A stretch of DNA of 7,785 nucleotides from Phycisphaeraceae bacterium (GTDB taxonomy: Bacteria > Planctomycetota > Phycisphaerae > Phycisphaerales > Phycisphaeraceae), in NCBI GenBank assembly GCA_007119405.1, contig SKPT01000373.1, forward strand, positions 1 to 7,785, in the 5' to 3' direction. A model generated the notes under the pieces. It made no database searches and was not told the origin of the DNA. It saw nothing but the letters and a program-made list of their open reading frames with translations. The translations under genes and the position numbers were made by a program. Every line of letters starts with the position of its first letter. Positions within the stretch are counted from its first letter, which is position 1. Of the stretch, positions 6,719 to 7,785 are shown piece by piece.

Positions 6719-6918
6719 AGTGTCCTGCATTTGAATCTGGGACGTCGTTTCAACTTTCGTTCGAATCGCTTTACGACGCCTTCACGCCCGTCCTGAGCGA
6801 GTCCGCGAGCGAAGGGCGGGATTGCTGGCCAACCGCCGCCGGATCGCCGAGCAGGATTCGGATCAGGAATGCAATGCCCCGCCTTGCCGGACGCCCCTCC
6901 CATCCCCACACTACGCCC
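6719..6918. other. Intergenic spacer with an AT-rich segment
   Basis: The first 60 bases after the PEP-CTERM gene (6721-6780) are 29/60 G+C (48%), far below the rest of the window. The remainder is GC-rich again. The frame of the MazG-like gene stays open through this whole spacer, but it does not look like part of that protein. There is no clear promoter; CACACT at 6907-6912 lies 6 nt before ATG 6919 and is a weak leaderless -10 candidate. Confidence 0.4.
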
Positions 6919-7233
6919 ATGCCCAGCCCGCCCCCCGAGCTGACCCTCGCCGCGCTCCAGCGGCACATCCGCGAGCGCTACCACGCCACCGACGCCGCGC
7001 GCGGCACGCCGGCGACGTTCATGTGGTTCGTCGAGGAGGTCGGCGAGCTCGCCACCGCCCTGCACAAGGCGGCCGGCGAAGGCGGCACAACCTCCGGCGG
7101 CGAGGATCTGGAGCAGGAGTTCGCCGACGTGCTCGCCTGGCTGTGCACGCTGGCGAACATCAACGACATCGACCTGACCGCGGCCGTGCGGAACAAGTAC
7201 CTGACCGGCCGCGGCCCCGAGGGCCACAAGTAG
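6919..7233 (+). CDS. MazG-like nucleotide pyrophosphohydrolase, single domain
   Basis: A 104-residue all-alpha protein of the MazG/NTP-PPase superfamily. Members of the superfamily hydrolyse nucleoside triphosphates to monophosphate and pyrophosphate, often to remove damaged or unwanted nucleotides. The magnesium-binding signature is complete: EEVGE at 39-43 (within MWFVEEVGELATALHKA), then 23 residues later E67-x-x-D70 in EFADVLAW. The final helix has LCTLANINDIDLTAAVRNKY, also typical. The size matches the single-domain MazG-like proteins found in many bacteria and archaea rather than the two-domain E. coli MazG, and it would act as a dimer or tetramer. The substrate cannot be told from sequence. 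The start at 6919 gives a natural N-terminus just before the first helix; ATG 6874 in frame would add 15 Pro/Arg/His-rich residues. It has its own spacer on both sides and is not obviously part of an operon. Confidence 0.85.
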   Translation: MPSPPPELTLAALQRHIRERYHATDAARGTPATFMWFVEEVGELATALHKAAGEGGTTSGGEDLEQEFADVLAWLCTLANINDIDLTAAVRNKYLTGRGPEGHK

Positions 7234-7250
7234 ACCGGCCCCCGCCCAGC

Positions 7251-7325
7251 GGGAGAGGCTGAGTCCCTGCCCCCCTCACTCCGGGAGGGGCTGAGTCTTT
7301 GCCCCCCTCCCCCCGGGAGGGGCTG
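7251..7325. repeat. 32-bp tandem repeat, two units plus partial third
   Basis: Unit 1 (7251-7282) and unit 2 (7283-7314) start GGGAGAGGCTGAGTC and GGGAGGGGCTGAGTC and both continue through a block of six C; they differ at 5 of 32 positions. A third copy begins at 7315 (GGGAGGGGCTG) and then diverges. It starts 17 nt after the MazG-like stop codon. Confidence 0.75.
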
Positions 7326-7333
7326 GGGGAGGG
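7304..7333 (+). other. G-quadruplex motif with two competing hairpins
   Basis: Bases 7315-7333 carry four G-runs (3, 4, 5 and 3) separated by loops of 1, 2 and 1 nt, a textbook quadruplex pattern on the plus strand. The same G-runs can pair in two exclusive ways: CCCCTCCC (7304-7311) with GGGAGGGG (7315-7322), or CCCTCCCCC (7305-7313) with GGGGGAGGG (7325-7333). It lies downstream of the MazG-like gene and might act as its transcript end. Folding in vivo is untested. Confidence 0.5.
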
Positions 7334-7342
7334 TGTCTGCCA

Positions 7343-7389
7343 ACACCTCGCGTGACCGTTTCAGGTGTGCGGCGTTGCAGTCGATGCAA
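7343..7389. repeat. Two small hairpins: ACACCT/AGGTGT and TTGCA/TGCAA
   Basis: ACACCT (7343-7348) pairs with AGGTGT (7363-7368) around a 14-nt loop, and TTGCA (7375-7379) pairs with TGCAA (7385-7389) around 5 nt. Each is weak alone. They are listed because they follow one another within the repeat-rich gene-free region. Confidence 0.3.
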
Positions 7390-7400
7390 TCCACGGTGGC

Positions 7401-7486
7401 GGGTGCCGCGGCCTGTCCCCAAGGGCAAGCCGTGCGTTGGTCGAGCATCGCACGGCTTGCCGCTTCGCGGTCAAGCCGTGGCACCC
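7401..7486. repeat. Two-tier hairpin, REP-like palindromic element
   Basis: The outer stem is GGGTGCCGCGGC (7401-7412) with GCCGTGGCACCC (7475-7486), 12 pairs with one G-T. The inner stem is a perfect 13-bp pair, GGCAAGCCGTGCG (7424-7436) with CGCACGGCTTGCC (7449-7461), around a 12-nt loop. Internal loops of 11 and 13 nt separate the tiers. The word CAAGCCGTG occurs twice directly (7426, 7472) and once inverted (7451-7459). This is the architecture of REP/BIME-type intergenic elements; no transposase is nearby. Confidence 0.7.
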
Positions 7487-7668
7487 AACGCCGTGAGCTT
7501 TCGCCCGTAACGTGGGGGCGAGGCCGCAAGCCAAGGCCAGGGCACCTCAGGCACACGTGCCTCATCTGCCGTGCGGCGCGCATGGCATTCGAGCGCCCCC
7601 TCCCCCAGGTCCTCCCGCGGCGAGGGGGGCCGGAGGCTGCGCTCGTCGCGTTGGGAAACGCCCCTACA

Positions 7669-7785
7669 ATGCCCCGACTCAGGGACGAGCCCACTCCCGC
7701 CACGCCCGCCACGCCGCCTCCCGCCACCCCCCCTGCCGCCGCCACCGAACCCTCCACCCGCCACATCCTGGCCCTGGGCATTGAC
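7669..7785 (+). CDS. N-terminus of a probable ASKHA/RNase H-fold protein, possibly TsaD; cut by window end
   Basis: ATG 7669 opens a frame of 39 codons to the window edge. After MPRLRDEPT come about 20 residues of Pro/Ala/Thr-rich, probably disordered sequence, then RHILALGID, which looks like the first beta-strand of an actin-like ATPase/RNase H-fold domain. In TsaD (the tRNA threonylcarbamoyladenosine enzyme) this strand is followed by TSCDE; in ROK sugar kinases by IGGT; in RuvC by PG. The deciding residues are outside the window, so no symbol is given. A TACAAT word (7665-7670) overlaps the start codon and cannot serve this ATG in the usual leaderless geometry, so the true start or promoter may differ. 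The absence of other starts before RHILALGID supports ATG 7669. Confidence 0.5.
   Translation, partial: MPRLRDEPTPATPATPPPATPPAAATEPSTRHILALGID

Larger units (their letters stand above)
7302..7629. repeat. 328-bp segment bounded by a 32-bp imperfect inverted repeat
   Basis: The sequence at 7302-7333 recurs in inverted orientation at 7598-7629, matching at 28 of 32 positions. The repeat is itself partly palindromic, but the off-centre GGGAGG aligns only in the inverted reading. The 264 bp between hold the two-tier hairpin and several small dyads and no gene. The ends resemble a non-autonomous (MITE-like) element or two copies of a dispersed GC-rich repeat. No target-site duplication was seen. 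Confidence 0.5.
7234..7668. other. Gene-free, repeat-dense region
   Basis: The 435 bases between the MazG-like gene and the next start contain no reading frame with protein-like composition. The long minus-strand frame here is Arg/Pro/Gly/Ser-rich and also runs through the MazG-like gene. The content is the tandem repeat, quadruplex motif, hairpins and inverted copy described separately. Bases 7487-7590 hold only a short GGCAC/GTGCC dyad near 7550-7561. Confidence 0.6.

Noticed and set aside
6622..6918. N-terminal extension of the MazG-like protein (frame open from 6622)
   Set aside because: The added sequence overlaps the PEP-CTERM gene end and the AT-rich spacer and does not resemble MazG proteins. 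The domain begins naturally after ATG 6919.
7251..7333. CRISPR-like array from the 32-bp repeats
   Set aside because: The units are contiguous with no spacers and only two complete copies exist. There are no cas genes.
6978..7781. 267-codon minus-strand frame across the MazG-like gene and the repeat region
   Set aside because: It overlaps a gene with a complete metal-binding signature and reads through hairpins and tandem repeats. It shows no protein-like pattern.
6919..7785. A defence or toxin-antitoxin system built around the MazG-like gene
   Set aside because: There is no MazE/MazF, nuclease, ATPase or phage gene nearby, and a single MazG-like housekeeping enzyme explains the sequence.

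Overview
The window is GC-rich DNA of about 70% G+C. It most likely comes from a planctomycete, probably of the Phycisphaerae type. The main clue is a secreted protein built from T5SS/PEP-CTERM-type beta repeats, two dockerin-like calcium loops and a C-terminal VPEPAS anchor, a combination common in that group. Sparse Shine-Dalgarno sequences and -10 boxes sitting almost on the start codon (leaderless starts) fit this. The assignment is an inference from gene content, not from a marker gene.

Layout. (1) Positions 1-2274, minus strand: a large secreted/membrane protein whose 3' end lies outside the window. It was read by hand translation and has 758 codons with no stop. (2) 2275-2358: a short divergent intergenic region with two back-to-back hairpins. 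(3) 2359-2547, plus: a 62-residue single-pass membrane protein. (4) 2548-2709: two related hairpins and a TATACT box just before the next gene. (5) 2710-4062, plus: class I dihydroorotase (pyrC), the most secure call. (6) 4063-4252: a palindrome after pyrC, a T-run and a Shine-Dalgarno. (7) 4253-6718, plus: the PEP-CTERM/dockerin repeat protein. (8) 6719-6918: a spacer beginning with an unusually AT-rich stretch. (9) 6919-7233, plus: a small MazG-like nucleotide pyrophosphohydrolase. (10) 7234-7668: 435 bases without a gene, packed with repeats: 32-bp tandem units, a G-quadruplex motif, an 86-nt two-tier hairpin, and a 32-bp sequence repeated in inverted orientation at both ends of a 328-bp segment. 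(11) 7669 to the window end, plus: the first 39 codons of a protein that appears to begin an ASKHA/RNase H-like fold, possibly TsaD.

The genes do not form an obvious pathway. pyrC makes pyrimidine precursors, the MazG-like enzyme would hydrolyse nucleotides, and the PEP-CTERM protein is an envelope or surface protein that would need an exosortase encoded elsewhere. Each has its own spacer, so they look like separate transcription units. I found no phage, CRISPR, toxin-antitoxin or defence system. The most unusual material is the non-coding repeat cluster at 7250-7630 and the small hairpin pair at 2569-2643.
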